From Methanomassiliicoccales archaeon RumEn M2 (lineage in GTDB: Archaea > Thermoplasmatota > Thermoplasmata > Methanomassiliicoccales > Methanomethylophilaceae), in the NCBI GenBank assembly GCA_001421175.1, contig LJKL01000014.1, forward strand, positions 19,051-83,050: a DNA stretch of 64,000 bases. Reading direction: 5' to 3'. Shown one piece after another: positions 1 to 8,042 of this stretch (positions are counted from its first letter, which is position 1; the number at the start of each line of letters is the position of its first letter). The position numbers and the translations under genes were made by a program. The notes beneath the pieces were generated by a model. It was not told the origin of the DNA. It searched no databases and saw only the letters and a list, made by a program, of their open reading frames with translations.

Positions 1-2
1 AT

Positions 3-953
3 GCGCACAAGGGCATCGAGAAGCTGATGGAGGGCCCCGTTTCACGCAATCGCATAAATCTCGCAGAGAGGATATCCGGGGATAACGCCGTGGCTCATGC
101 TCTGGCCTGCGCTCATATCATGGAAGGGGATGCGGAGATACCGGAGAGGGCTCGCCGGATAAGGGTCATACTCTCGGAGATGGAGAGGATCCACAACCAT
201 CTGGATGTCATTGCCGGATTGTGCACGGACACAGCTCTTTCCGTGGCAGCCTCATACGGGTCAGAGGTCCGTGAGGAGCTTCTGAGGGCCAACCGCGAGA
301 TATTCGGCAGCAGGCTGTTGACGGGCAACATCATCCCGGGAGGGGTGAGGAAGGACCTTACGGGGGAGGATCTGTCGAAACTGGAGAGCGCCGTTATGAG
401 GGCGGGTTTCGGAGCGAAGAAGCTGGAGAGCTACATCAGGAAAACCCCCTCGGAGGTGGACCGCCTGGAGACCACCGGCGTATTGAGCAAGGAGAGCGCC
501 CTTAACTATGGCACCGTGGGGGTGATAGCAAGAGCCAGCGGAGTCATATCCGACATAAGGTCCGAGGTCCCGTATGATGCTTATGGCGACCTGTCCTTCA
601 ATATCGCATGCAGGAAGAAAGGCGATGTCATGGCCCGGGCCGCCGTCAGATCGGACGAGATAACCGAGTCCGTCAGCCTCATACTTCAGTGCATGAAAGA
701 CATGAGGGAAGGAGAGATAAGGACCGACTTCGAGACCCCGGACGGATTCTCCTGCGGCATAGTCGAATCTCCCAGGGGGGAGCTGGTCCACAGTGCAGAC
801 ATAAGGGACGGGGAGATATGGAGATATAACATACGGGATCCATCCTTCGTCAACTGGCCCGCCATGGAGACGGCTGTTATGAACAACATAGTCCCCGATT
901 TCCCATTGATAAACAAGAGCTTCGGGCTGTCCTACAGCGGGAACGATGTTTGA
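3..953 (+). CDS. NuoD/hydrogenase-like large subunit, 5' partial, cysteine-less
   Basis: The frame is open from the first bases and begins inside the family's conserved H-(K/R)-G-I-E-K segment, so the true start lies upstream; the ATG at position 27 is internal. The family is the large subunit of membrane-bound [NiFe] hydrogenases and of complex I (EchE, HycE, NuoD, FpoD). The usual CxxC before the AH motif reads ERISGDNAVAH, and the C-terminal CxxC region reads SFGLSYSGND, so no Ni-binding cysteines remain. It is therefore more likely a quinone-, carrier- or MbxL/FpoD-like subunit than a working hydrogenase (inference). The next gene encodes its electron-transfer partner, starting 9 bases later. 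Family assignment is firm; the exact complex is not. Confidence 0.8.
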   Translation, partial: AHKGIEKLMEGPVSRNRINLAERISGDNAVAHALACAHIMEGDAEIPERARRIRVILSEMERIHNHLDVIAGLCTDTALSVAASYGSEVREELLRANREIFGSRLLTGNIIPGGVRKDLTGEDLSKLESAVMRAGFGAKKLESYIRKTPSEVDRLETTGVLSKESALNYGTVGVIARASGVISDIRSEVPYDAYGDLSFNIACRKKGDVMARAAVRSDEITESVSLILQCMKDMREGEIRTDFETPDGFSCGIVESPRGELVHSADIRDGEIWRYNIRDPSFVNWPAMETAVMNNIVPDFPLINKSFGLSYSGNDV

Positions 954-962
954 GGTGATGAT

Positions 963-1705
963 ATGATAAGGAAGAGCCTGTCGAATCTGGTGTCGTCGAA
1001 GCGTCCTGCGGAATCCCTTGAGAAGATGGGGTCCCGTCCACTCATGATGCCCTTCATAAGCGGCGAATGCGACAGCTGCGGCGAATGCGTCGGCATATGC
1101 CCCACCCGCGCCATATCCCTGTCGGACGGTTGGACAATAGACCTGGGGAAATGCATATTCTGCATGGACTGCATCGACTCCTGTCCCGGATCCTCGATAT
1201 CGAAGGTACCAGCACCCTTGTATGCGCTAATCCGCGAAGATCTGATATTCAGCGGATCCAAGCCTCCCAAGGAATCCGAGGGAACGGTGGATGCTGATAA
1301 GGTGAAGGCCCTGGGATCCTCAATGGCGATAAGGGAGTTGGATACGGGCTCCTGCAATGCCTGCGAGGTGGAGGTGAACTGCATGTCCAACCCGTACTAC
1401 GATATGGGGAGGTTCGGCATCAAGATAGTCGCATCGCCCAGGCATGCGGACATGCTCCTCGTTACGGGCCCCATGACCAACAATATGAGCAGGGCTGCGC
1501 TGGAGACCTTCGACGCCACCCCTTCCCCCAAGGCAGTGGTGGCCATGGGGACATGCGCCATATCCGGCGGCATATTCGCAGAGGGTGACGTCCTCGGTAA
1601 AGGGATCAAGGACACAATGGCGGTGGATCTGTTCATACCCGGCTGCCCGCCGCCTCCCGAGAGGTTCTGTTGGCGATACTGAAGGCCTTCGGCAGGGGTC
1701 AGTGA
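963..1705 (+). CDS. Ferredoxin-NuoB fusion subunit (HycF/HycG-like), 3' frameshift
   Basis: The N-terminal part (about residues 30-80) carries two 4Fe-4S motifs, CDSCGECVGICP and CIFCMDCIDSCP, as in NuoI/HycF. The second half is a NuoB/HycG-type small subunit with TGSCNACEVEV, MGTCAISGG and GCPPPPE, the ligands of the proximal N2-type cluster. It should pass electrons from ferredoxin to the large subunit encoded just upstream. Fusion of the two subunits in one chain is unusual. The uninterrupted frame stops at 1682 with an unlikely tail. Adding one base near 1664 gives the expected ending ...VLLAILKAFGRGQ and a stop at 1703-1705. A neighbouring gene has a similar lesion, so I suspect a sequence error. 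Confidence 0.8.
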
Positions 1706-2087
1706 ACCAGGACCACGTTGCATTTGGCGTGGTTCACGACATGCTGGGACACGCTACCGAGAACGGCCCTGTCGATTATCGTCTTATCCGACCTTCCCAG
1801 GACTATGATGTCGCAGTTGAATCTGGAAGCCGCGGCCAATATGTTCTCGGCGGCCGCCCCGGCTCTATGACCGAGTGAACCTCTATGCCCGCATCCTTCG
1901 CCTTCGCTTCCGCCTCCCCCATATATCTCTTGACCTCGGCGAACTCGTCCTCCCGCTCTATCACATCGCGTGAGACTATGGAGGAATAGATGTAAAGCGG
2001 CAATCCTGACATCTCGGCGTATCTTATCGCGAAATCCAGGGCTCTCTGCGCTGCGGACCTGCCGTCATACGCCAGAATGATAGACAT
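1699..2087 (-). CDS. Universal stress protein (UspA family), single-base frameshift
   Basis: The N-terminus MSIILAYDGRSAAQRALDFA is typical of the Usp alpha/beta nucleotide-binding fold. The continuous frame breaks at a run of four C (1857-1860, G on the coding strand). With one more G the protein continues AAAENILAAASRF...DIIVLGRSD and ends GSVSQHVVNHAKCNVVLVH, which contains the classic G-x2-G-x9-G-(S/T)-type ATP-binding end of the family. Full length would be about 129 residues, normal for single-domain Usp. It converges on the preceding oxidoreductase gene with a few bases of overlap. The function in stress physiology is inferred from the family only. Confidence 0.8.
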
Positions 2088-2108
2088 AACCGGGAAACGT
2101 TGTTGCGG

Positions 2109-2122
2109 TTAAATATATTATA
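2109..2122. promoter_or_regulatory. AT-rich TATA-like element between divergent genes
   Basis: TTAAATATATTATA stands out in an otherwise GC-rich 93-base gap between the Usp gene (minus) and the ABC ATPase gene (plus). It fits an archaeal TATA box and could serve either direction. The distance to the plus-strand start is about 60 bases. Confidence 0.4.
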
Positions 2123-2180
2123 CCATGTTTTGCCACGGAGCGCAAGACCTAATAGATACTAGAGCAATGAATGCGGCACG

Positions 2181-2978
2181 GTGGATATGCTGAAAGCCCT
2201 GGAAATGCGAAAGGTCTCCGTTGTGAAGGACGGCAGAAGAATTCTCGACTCCATCGATCTGGATGTCGATGCGGACGAGAATGTGGCCATTATAGGGCCC
2301 AACGGCTCCGGGAAGACCACGCTCATCAAGCTCATCCGGGGGGAGGTGCTCCCGTACTATGATGAGGACAGCCCCGCCTCGATCCGAATCTTCGGAATGG
2401 GGAATTGGAATCTGGAAGAACTCCGGAAGAGCATGGGCATAGTCTCCATGGACCTGCAGAGCAGATTCCCGCCGGACACGCCGCTGTATGAGGTCATGCT
2501 GTCCGGTTACTTCGGCAGCATGGGCATCTTCAGGAACCACAAGGTCACGGAATCCATGGCCTCCGGGGTGCTGGATGCGGCCAGGACCATGGGATTGGAG
2601 AACATGCTCGAAGCTTCAGTCGGAGTCGTATCCCTGGGGGAGATGAGGAGGGCCCTGATCGCCAGGGCATTGGCCCCCAAACCGAGGATGCTGGTCCTGG
2701 ACGAGCCGATGACGGGATTGGATGTGGTCATGAGGGACCGCTTCAGAAGGATGTTCGACATAATGATCCCGTCCGGGATAAGCGTGATGATGATAACCCA
2801 TGAACTGGAGGACATACCTCTGGGCGTGAGAAGAGTCATAATGCTCAAGGAAGGGAGGAAGATGGCCGACGGCCCGAAGGAGAAGGTTCTCACCTCCGGG
2901 AATCTTTCACGTCTCTTCGATGAGGACATCGAGGTGTCCGAGTCCGGAGGGGTGTACAGAATGAGACTGAAGGAGTGA
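2181..2978 (+). CDS. ABC transporter-type ATP-binding protein
   Basis: A single ABC ATPase domain of 265 residues. Walker A is GPNGSGKTT at about residues 39-47 and Walker B MLVLDEP at about 170-176, followed by a MITHELEDI H-loop. The signature motif is degenerate (VSLGEMRRALIARAL in place of LSGGQ). It resembles the soluble ModF/YlmA-like ATPases, which act without an obvious permease, and no membrane-spanning permease gene is adjacent. The start is GTG at 2181; an ATG two codons in (2187) is equally possible. The next gene starts 5 bases after the stop, so the two are probably cotranscribed. Substrate unknown. Confidence 0.8.
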   Translation: MDMLKALEMRKVSVVKDGRRILDSIDLDVDADENVAIIGPNGSGKTTLIKLIRGEVLPYYDEDSPASIRIFGMGNWNLEELRKSMGIVSMDLQSRFPPDTPLYEVMLSGYFGSMGIFRNHKVTESMASGVLDAARTMGLENMLEASVGVVSLGEMRRALIARALAPKPRMLVLDEPMTGLDVVMRDRFRRMFDIMIPSGISVMMITHELEDIPLGVRRVIMLKEGRKMADGPKEKVLTSGNLSRLFDEDIEVSESGGVYRMRLKE

Positions 2979-2982
2979 TCCG

Positions 2983-3429
2983 ATGCCGTGGACATGCTCT
3001 GAGTGCGGCCGTACGGAGTACGGCGATATCGGATTCTGCACCAGATGCGGCGCCTTGAAAGCGGACGGGATCGAGCATCCGGTCTGCAAGAATTGCGGTT
3101 CCGTTCTTGCGGAAGGGACCACCTATTGCGGCAACTGCTCCCGGCCCGTGAACGCATACGGTGCGACGGACGACAGACGGCACTTCCTGGCTCTGATATT
3201 CGCAGTGGTCCCGGGCATGTTCGATATATTCGGCCTGGGGCACATCTTCCTGGGGAAATGGATCAGAGGATTGGCCCTGGCCCTCAGCAGCATGGCGCTG
3301 ATGTATCTGAAAGGGATGTACATAGACAATCTCGAGTACCTGAAGTGGCTGGCCGTCGTCTCGGTGGTGATATACACGGTCCAATTCCTGGATCTGATGT
3401 TCTCCAGAGGTCTTCGGGAAAAGGTTTAA
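2983..3429 (+). CDS. Membrane protein with two N-terminal zinc ribbons
   Basis: The first 50 residues hold two CxxC...CxxC zinc-ribbon units (CSECG...CTRCG and CKNCG...CGNCS). The C-terminal half has hydrophobic stretches around residues 65-85, 95-110 and 120-140 that look membrane-spanning, with a GLGHIFLGKWIRGL segment reminiscent of TM2-type proteins. It follows the ABC ATPase gene by 5 bases, so it may be a membrane partner or sensor, but this is only positional. No specific function is assigned. Confidence 0.7.
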   Translation: MPWTCSECGRTEYGDIGFCTRCGALKADGIEHPVCKNCGSVLAEGTTYCGNCSRPVNAYGATDDRRHFLALIFAVVPGMFDIFGLGHIFLGKWIRGLALALSSMALMYLKGMYIDNLEYLKWLAVVSVVIYTVQFLDLMFSRGLREKV

Positions 3430-3453
3430 TGCGCATCGGGCGATGGTGAGAGA

Positions 3454-4854
3454 ATGGCAGAGGATTGGACCGAGAAGTACAGACCGGGCACGCTCAAAGG
3501 TGTCGTCGGCAATCCGAAGGCGGTGTCGGATCTTCTCGAATGGGCGAAGGACTGGAGCAAAGGGACGCCCAGGAAGAAAGCGGCCGTCCTTATGGGGCCG
3601 CCCGGTGTCGGAAAGACCACTCTGGCCCTTGCACTCGCCTCGGAGATGGGGTGGGGGCTCGTGGAGATGAACGCCTCCGATCAGCGCACAGGGGGAGCCA
3701 TACGCTCCGTTGCACTGAGGGGCTCGCTTACCAACACATTCAACGATGCAGGGGACTACCTGGACACGAAGGACGGGGGCATGAAGCTCATAGTTCTTGA
3801 TGAGGCGGACAACCTGTTCGGGAACGCCGACCGGGGAGGGATACCGGCGATATCCGAGCTCATAAAGGAGACGAAGCAGCCCGTTGTGCTCATCGTCAAT
3901 GATTTCTATGATCTGAGCAGGAAATCCTCCGCCGTGAAGAATGATACGCTGCAGATCAAGTTCCAGAAGCCTTCAGCATCCACCATCGCGAAGACGCTCA
4001 GGTCCATTGCGGAGAGCGAGGGCGTGAGAACCGACGATCTCGTTCTCAGGGCGATCGCGGAGAATGCCGGCGGGGATATGAGGGCCGCCGTAAGGGATCT
4101 GCAGTCGGTTGCTGCCGGAAAGGAGACTCTTAACGTTGCAGAAGTGGGGAATCTGTCCCAGCGGACGGCAAGGAAGGACATGTACGACCTGATGTACGCC
4201 GTGTTCAGGAAGGGGGACCCGATGGCCGCAAGGAAAGCATCCTTCGACATCGATGAGGAACCCGGTTTCGTCCTTCTCTGGGTGGAGGAGAACCTGCCTT
4301 ATGAGTACACCGACACCGGGGACCTTGTAAGGGGTTGTGAGAGGCTCTCGAAGGCGGACATCCATCTCGGAAGGGTGCACAGGCGCCAGTACTACGGATT
4401 CTGGTCCTATGCCACGGACATGATGACGGCAGGCGTATCTGAGGCCAGGCGCACCAGTCCCGTCAGCAGAACAAGATTCAGATTCCCCGGGTATCTGATG
4501 AAGATGTCCCGGAGCAAGAGCGTCAGGAACATGAAGAATTCCATATCCGAGAAGCTGGGCGGGCATCTGCATACATCCAAGGCGCGCATATCCTCGGATG
4601 TGTTGCCGTCCCTCAGGGTCGCGCTGAAGAACGATCAGGGGCTCAGGGCCCTCATGCTCAGGGATGTGGGCCTGGAGGAGGAGGAACTCGCCTTCCTGCT
4701 GGACACCGGCGTGGACTCTCCGATGGTGAAGCTGGCGAAGAAGGATGCCGAGCCTCCTAAGGCACCGGGCAAGGCCCCCTGCGAGACGGCAGGGGAGAAG
4801 AGGGCGGAGAAACCGAAGCCTGCGGCAGGCCAGAAGAGCCTGTTCCAATTCTGA
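3454..4854 (+). CDS. rfcL: Replication factor C large subunit (clamp loader)
   Basis: A 466-residue AAA+ ATPase. The N-terminus WTEKYRPGTLKGVVGN is diagnostic of RFC, Walker A is GPPGVGKTT (about residue 48) and Walker B LIVLDEADNLF (about residue 112). The C-terminus ends in QKSLFQF, a PIP box for binding PCNA, preceded by a Lys/Ala/Pro-rich linker. Together with RFC small subunits it loads the PCNA sliding clamp at primer-template junctions. Length and layout match archaeal RfcL. The ATG is preceded by GGTGAG at ribosome-binding distance. Confidence 0.95.
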   Translation: MAEDWTEKYRPGTLKGVVGNPKAVSDLLEWAKDWSKGTPRKKAAVLMGPPGVGKTTLALALASEMGWGLVEMNASDQRTGGAIRSVALRGSLTNTFNDAGDYLDTKDGGMKLIVLDEADNLFGNADRGGIPAISELIKETKQPVVLIVNDFYDLSRKSSAVKNDTLQIKFQKPSASTIAKTLRSIAESEGVRTDDLVLRAIAENAGGDMRAAVRDLQSVAAGKETLNVAEVGNLSQRTARKDMYDLMYAVFRKGDPMAARKASFDIDEEPGFVLLWVEENLPYEYTDTGDLVRGCERLSKADIHLGRVHRRQYYGFWSYATDMMTAGVSEARRTSPVSRTRFRFPGYLMKMSRSKSVRNMKNSISEKLGGHLHTSKARISSDVLPSLRVALKNDQGLRALMLRDVGLEEEELAFLLDTGVDSPMVKLAKKDAEPPKAPGKAPCETAGEKRAEKPKPAAGQKSLFQF

Positions 4855-4863
4855 GGTCATTGC

Positions 4864-5808
4864 ATGGATAAGGAGTACAGGGCGCTGCTGGAGAAGCAAC
4901 AGTACAGGATATACAGGGACCACTCGGCAGTGAAGATGTGCCACTGGCTCAAGGAATCCCTGATCCATGGCAGGTCTTGCTACAAACAGGATTTCTACGG
5001 GATAAGGAGCCACCGCTGCCTTCAGATGACCCCCGCCATAAACGAATGCTCCCACCAGTGCGTTTTCTGCTGGAGGGTCCAAGGTAAAGATTTCGAGGTC
5101 AGGGAGTGGGCCGAGCCGAAGGAGATGCTCGACGCCCTCATAGAGAAGCAACGGAAGCTGATAACCGGGTTCAAGGGCGATGACCGGTGCACGAAGGAGA
5201 TGTACGAGGAGGCACGGAACCCCAACCAGGTGGCGATATCCCTGGCCGGGGAGCCGATCACATACCCGTACCTGTCAGACTTCCTGAAGGAGTGCCATTC
5301 CAGAGGAATGATGACATTCCTCGTGACCAACGGAACATACCCGGAGAAACTGGAGGCCCTGGACACGCTTCCGAGGCAGCTGTATGTGACGGTGGCCGCT
5401 CCCGATCGGGAGACGTACAGGAAGGTCTGCATCCCGAAGATAGACGACGGATGGGACCGTATAACGAGAACCTTGGAGATGCTGCCTTCCCTGGACACCA
5501 GGACCGTGGTTCGTCACACCCTCGTAAGGGGATGGAACATGCATTCTCCGGAGAAGTATGCGGAATTGGACAGGATCGCGGACCCGGACCTGATCGAGCC
5601 GAAGGGGTATGTTTTCGTCGGAGGGTCAAGGCAGCGCCTGTCCATGGACTGCATGCCATCCTTCAGGGAGGTTCAGGATTTCTCTGATACCATAGGCTCC
5701 GCTCTCGGGATGGAGATCCTTAAGGAGAAAGAGGACAGCCGGGTCACCCTTCTCGGGCGCCTGGGCATCGAGCTTGATGTGACGAAACTGTACAACCTTC
5801 AAAAATAG
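4864..5808 (+). CDS. taw1: tRNA 4-demethylwyosine synthase (Taw1)
   Basis: A radical SAM enzyme of 314 residues with the CxxxCxxC cluster motif at Cys62, Cys66 and Cys69 (CSHQCVFCWR). The segment NQVAISLAGEPITYP and the length match archaeal Taw1/TYW1, which condenses pyruvate carbons onto N1-methylguanosine-37 of tRNA-Phe to build the tricyclic wyosine core. Two further N-terminal cysteines, at about residues 27 and 40, would suit the second cluster of the family. It follows rfcL by 9 bases. Its tail overlaps the convergent downstream gene by 10 bases. Confidence 0.95.
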   Translation: MDKEYRALLEKQQYRIYRDHSAVKMCHWLKESLIHGRSCYKQDFYGIRSHRCLQMTPAINECSHQCVFCWRVQGKDFEVREWAEPKEMLDALIEKQRKLITGFKGDDRCTKEMYEEARNPNQVAISLAGEPITYPYLSDFLKECHSRGMMTFLVTNGTYPEKLEALDTLPRQLYVTVAAPDRETYRKVCIPKIDDGWDRITRTLEMLPSLDTRTVVRHTLVRGWNMHSPEKYAELDRIADPDLIEPKGYVFVGGSRQRLSMDCMPSFREVQDFSDTIGSALGMEILKEKEDSRVTLLGRLGIELDVTKLYNLQK

Positions 5809-6065
5809 AAGAAGACCCAGAACAGCAAGGATGCCTGCACCGCCATTGCTAAGTAAATAAGAATGAACCACCCTTTGCTGATATTGCATCCGGTACGGCC
5901 TATCATCGCACGGGCCCCGAACGGGCCAAGAACGGAAGCCGTCAGCAGAGCATTCCCGGGGATCTTACGTTCGCCGCACACGACCCTTCGCCTGTCAGAT
6001 GCGAAGGCCAAGGCTGCGATAACGTTGAGAAGTACGCACGCCGCCACCGGAAGCAGAAGGATCAT
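5799..6065 (-). CDS. Small DUF1294-like membrane protein
   Basis: An 88-residue protein with hydrophobic segments at about residues 1-22 and 65-88. The central block RKIPGNALLTASVLGPFGARAMIG resembles the conserved (R)IPE..L......GG..GA..GM core of DUF1294 membrane proteins. Function unknown. It begins at the stop of the upstream flavodoxin-like gene and converges on taw1. Confidence 0.65.
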   Translation of the reverse strand: MILLLPVAACVLLNVIAALAFASDRRRVVCGERKIPGNALLTASVLGPFGARAMIGRTGCNISKGWFILIYLAMAVQASLLFWVFFYF

Positions 6066-6460
6066 CAGTTCTTCTTAAGGGAGTCGATGTACAGCTCCAG
6101 TTTGGACCCCTCTACACCGAACATCTTGCGGGGCTTGTTGAAGTATATGCTGTCGGCGACCCCGAGCTCCCCAGAGATCTTCCTCAGCTGTTCCTCTGCC
6201 TTCTTGTCCTTGAAAGCGCAGACCAGGTAAAGGCTGATCTTCGGCATTGCGTCCTTGTGCTTCTCCGCGAATTCTCTGACGTTCTTCGAAGGACTGCCTC
6301 CGTAGACGCCGCTGCCGAGTATCACTCTGTCGTATTTCGAAGGATCCGCATCAGGTTCCGTGCCCAGATCCACAGCCTCCGCGCCTATCCTCTCGGCTAT
6401 GTATTTGGCCGTTTTGCCTGTAGAGCCCAGTTTCGTGAAGTAGAAGACCGCGTCTGCCAT
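6065..6460 (-). CDS. Flavodoxin-like protein
   Basis: A 131-residue protein that starts MADAVFYFTKLGSTGKTAKY, where TKLGSTGKTA is the phosphate-binding loop of the flavodoxin fold, followed by ILGSGVYGG at the flavin-contacting second loop. It resembles the flavodoxin-domain family related to protoporphyrinogen oxidase HemG, and probably binds FMN for single-electron transfer (inference). A diverged tandem copy lies just upstream on the same strand at 6533-6927, sharing LYLVCAFKD and MFGVEGSKLEL. Confidence 0.75.
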   Translation of the reverse strand: MADAVFYFTKLGSTGKTAKYIAERIGAEAVDLGTEPDADPSKYDRVILGSGVYGGSPSKNVREFAEKHKDAMPKISLYLVCAFKDKKAEEQLRKISGELGVADSIYFNKPRKMFGVEGSKLELYIDSLKKN

Positions 6461-6532
6461 GTTTATCGTATGACGGATGAGGTCACATATCTAAAGTATT
6501 TCTGTTGCGCAAGCTTGAATGCTCAGAGCGGA

Positions 6533-6927
6533 TCACCTGTTGTTCAGGTGCCCTATGAAGAGCTCGAGCTTGGATCCCTCCACCCCCATCATCCCGCGGG
6601 GGTTGTTGAAGTAAACGCCGTAACTGACGCCCAGAGCATTCGATATCCTCTCGAGCTGCTCGTCACCTTCTCTGTCCTTGAAAGCGCAAACCAGGTACAG
6701 GCTCACATCCGGCATGAGGTCCGCATATCTGGCGGCGAAATCGGTCACGGTCTTCGGAACATTTTGAAGATAGACCCCGCTGCCGAGTATGACTCTGTCG
6801 TATTCCGACGGGTCAGCATCATGATCCTTGTCAAGGTTGAAGACATCCGCACCGATCCTCTTGGCAATGTATCTCGCAGCGCCTTCCGTGGCACCGGATT
6901 TCGTGGCATAAAAACCGCATCCGTCAT
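6533..6927 (-). CDS. Flavodoxin-like protein, tandem paralogue, frameshifted
   Basis: The first codons give MTDAVF and then lose frame in an A-run at 6910-6914 (T on the coding strand). With one extra T the reading continues YATKSGATEGAARYIAKRIG, then DRVILGSGVYLQNVPK, and joins in frame the intact C-terminal half (ISNALGVSYGVYFNNPRG, EGSKLELFIGHLNNR). The repaired product is about 131 residues, the same as its downstream neighbour, to which it aligns along its length. Probably an FMN-binding redox protein from a recent duplication. The break is most likely a homopolymer error. Confidence 0.7.
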
Positions 6928-6971
6928 ATCCTTCGTATAACGGATGCGGTGGGATTAGAATATTATTTGCC

Positions 6972-7525
6972 TCAGAGCTTTGCGCCTATCGCTTGGGCCT
7001 GCTTCATCACTTCCGCATCGCCTGCCGCATCCCCCGGGGCGCTGCTGGCACCGCGAACTATCTTCCCGACCACTTCCTGGCCGTAGTACTTTGCCCAGAC
7101 CTTCTCGATCCAGTCCGCAACACCCTTGGCGCCTTCGAGGCCGGACATGCATGTCACGGCGATAGCGACCTTCTTGCCCTTCGGATGGTGGATTTCATGC
7201 CGCCGTCGAGGAAGCAGTAAAGTCTGTCCATGAACAGCCTGAGCTGGCCGGAGACCTCCCCGTAGTATGTGGGGCTGGCGATTATAACGGAATCCGCATC
7301 CCTCACATTGTCCAGTATCTGGGCATGGTCGTCTTTTGTTATGCAGAATCCTTTCGTCTTGCATGCGTTGCAGCCCTGGCAGCCCCTTGCGTTCTTCAGA
7401 TCGTTGAGCCTGTAGGTCTTGATCGTGTTGCCCTTCTTCTTGGATTCCTCGGCCATGGCCATGGCGATGGTCTCGGAATTCGCTCCCTTACGGGGAGATC
7501 CCAGAATGACTAATGTCGTGCTCAT
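6972..7525 (-). CDS. Iron-sulfur flavoprotein (Isf / NADPH-FMN reductase family), frameshifted
   Basis: The N-terminus has the flavin loop GSPRKGANSET and the compact cysteine motif CQGCNACKTKGFC (C-x2-C-x2-C-x5-C), which in methanogen Isf proteins binds a 4Fe-4S cluster; SPTYYGEVSGQ is the second flavin-binding segment. The frame breaks near 7185. One extra base (CC to CCC on the coding strand) gives ...HPKGKKVAIAVTCMSG and a C-terminus ending QAQAIGAKL. The repaired length is about 185 residues, normal for the family. These proteins accept electrons from ferredoxin and help with oxygen or peroxide detoxification. The gene is divergent from an HxlR regulator, a common arrangement for redox-responsive control. 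Confidence 0.8.
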
Positions 7526-7535
7526 ATTACACCAA

Positions 7536-7591
7536 GTAACATTATGTAAGTAGCTATATTTATCAGTTCTTAGTTACATTATTATAGTTAC
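7536..7591. promoter_or_regulatory. Candidate operator: GTAAC/GTTAC half-sites
   Basis: The 83-base gap between the divergent flavoprotein and HxlR genes has GTAAC at 7536-7540 and its inverted form GTTAC at 7573-7577 and 7587-7591, the latter two 14 bases apart. A TATA-like CTATATTTAT lies between, at about 7554-7563. This layout suits binding by the adjacent HxlR protein to control both genes. It is inferred from symmetry and position only. Confidence 0.45.
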
Positions 7592-7608
7592 AATCATGTT
7601 CCTTAACC

Positions 7609-8004
7609 ATGGAATCCCGCCAGGATAATCCCAGGATGGACTGTGCAGTCGATGCCGCAATGTCCGTAATAGAAGGCAGATGGAAGAGCACCATACTGTG
7701 CATTCTGGCCAAATGGGGTCCGAAGAGGTTCAACCAGCTAGCCAAGTCCATCGAAGGCGTTTCCCCAAGGATGCTCACCAAGCAACTGAAGGGTTTGGAG
7801 AAGGACGGGATAGTGGACAGGAGAGCATACCCAGAAGTGCCCCCCAGAGTTGAGTACTCCATAACCGAGAAGGGGATGTCCCTGGTACCGGTGCTGGAGG
7901 CCCTGGCGAGATGGGGGAGGGATAACATGTTCCATAATTGGGTTGATTTCGATACTGAGACGGATACGGTCATCAGGGAAGGCGCCCTGGCAGACGAGAA
8001 TTAG
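7609..8004 (+). CDS. HxlR-family winged-helix transcriptional regulator
   Basis: A 131-residue protein with the HxlR signature: IEGRWKSTILCIL, then RFNQLAKSIEGVSPRMLTKQLK, then an EYSITEKG wing. One cysteine near the N-terminus (DCAVDAA) stands where many HxlR proteins carry a redox-active Cys. It is transcribed away from the flavoprotein gene with a shared control region, so it likely regulates that gene and itself in response to oxidants or electrophiles (inference). Confidence 0.88.
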   Translation: MESRQDNPRMDCAVDAAMSVIEGRWKSTILCILAKWGPKRFNQLAKSIEGVSPRMLTKQLKGLEKDGIVDRRAYPEVPPRVEYSITEKGMSLVPVLEALARWGRDNMFHNWVDFDTETDTVIREGALADEN

Positions 8005-8042
8005 GCACAGGGGATTTAAGCAGCCTAGGCCATCAGGGATGC

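Noticed and set aside
3973..5151. Long minus-strand open frame (392 codons) across rfcL and taw1
   Set aside because: It is the antisense of two firmly identified genes in GC-rich DNA and its translation has no recognisable domain.
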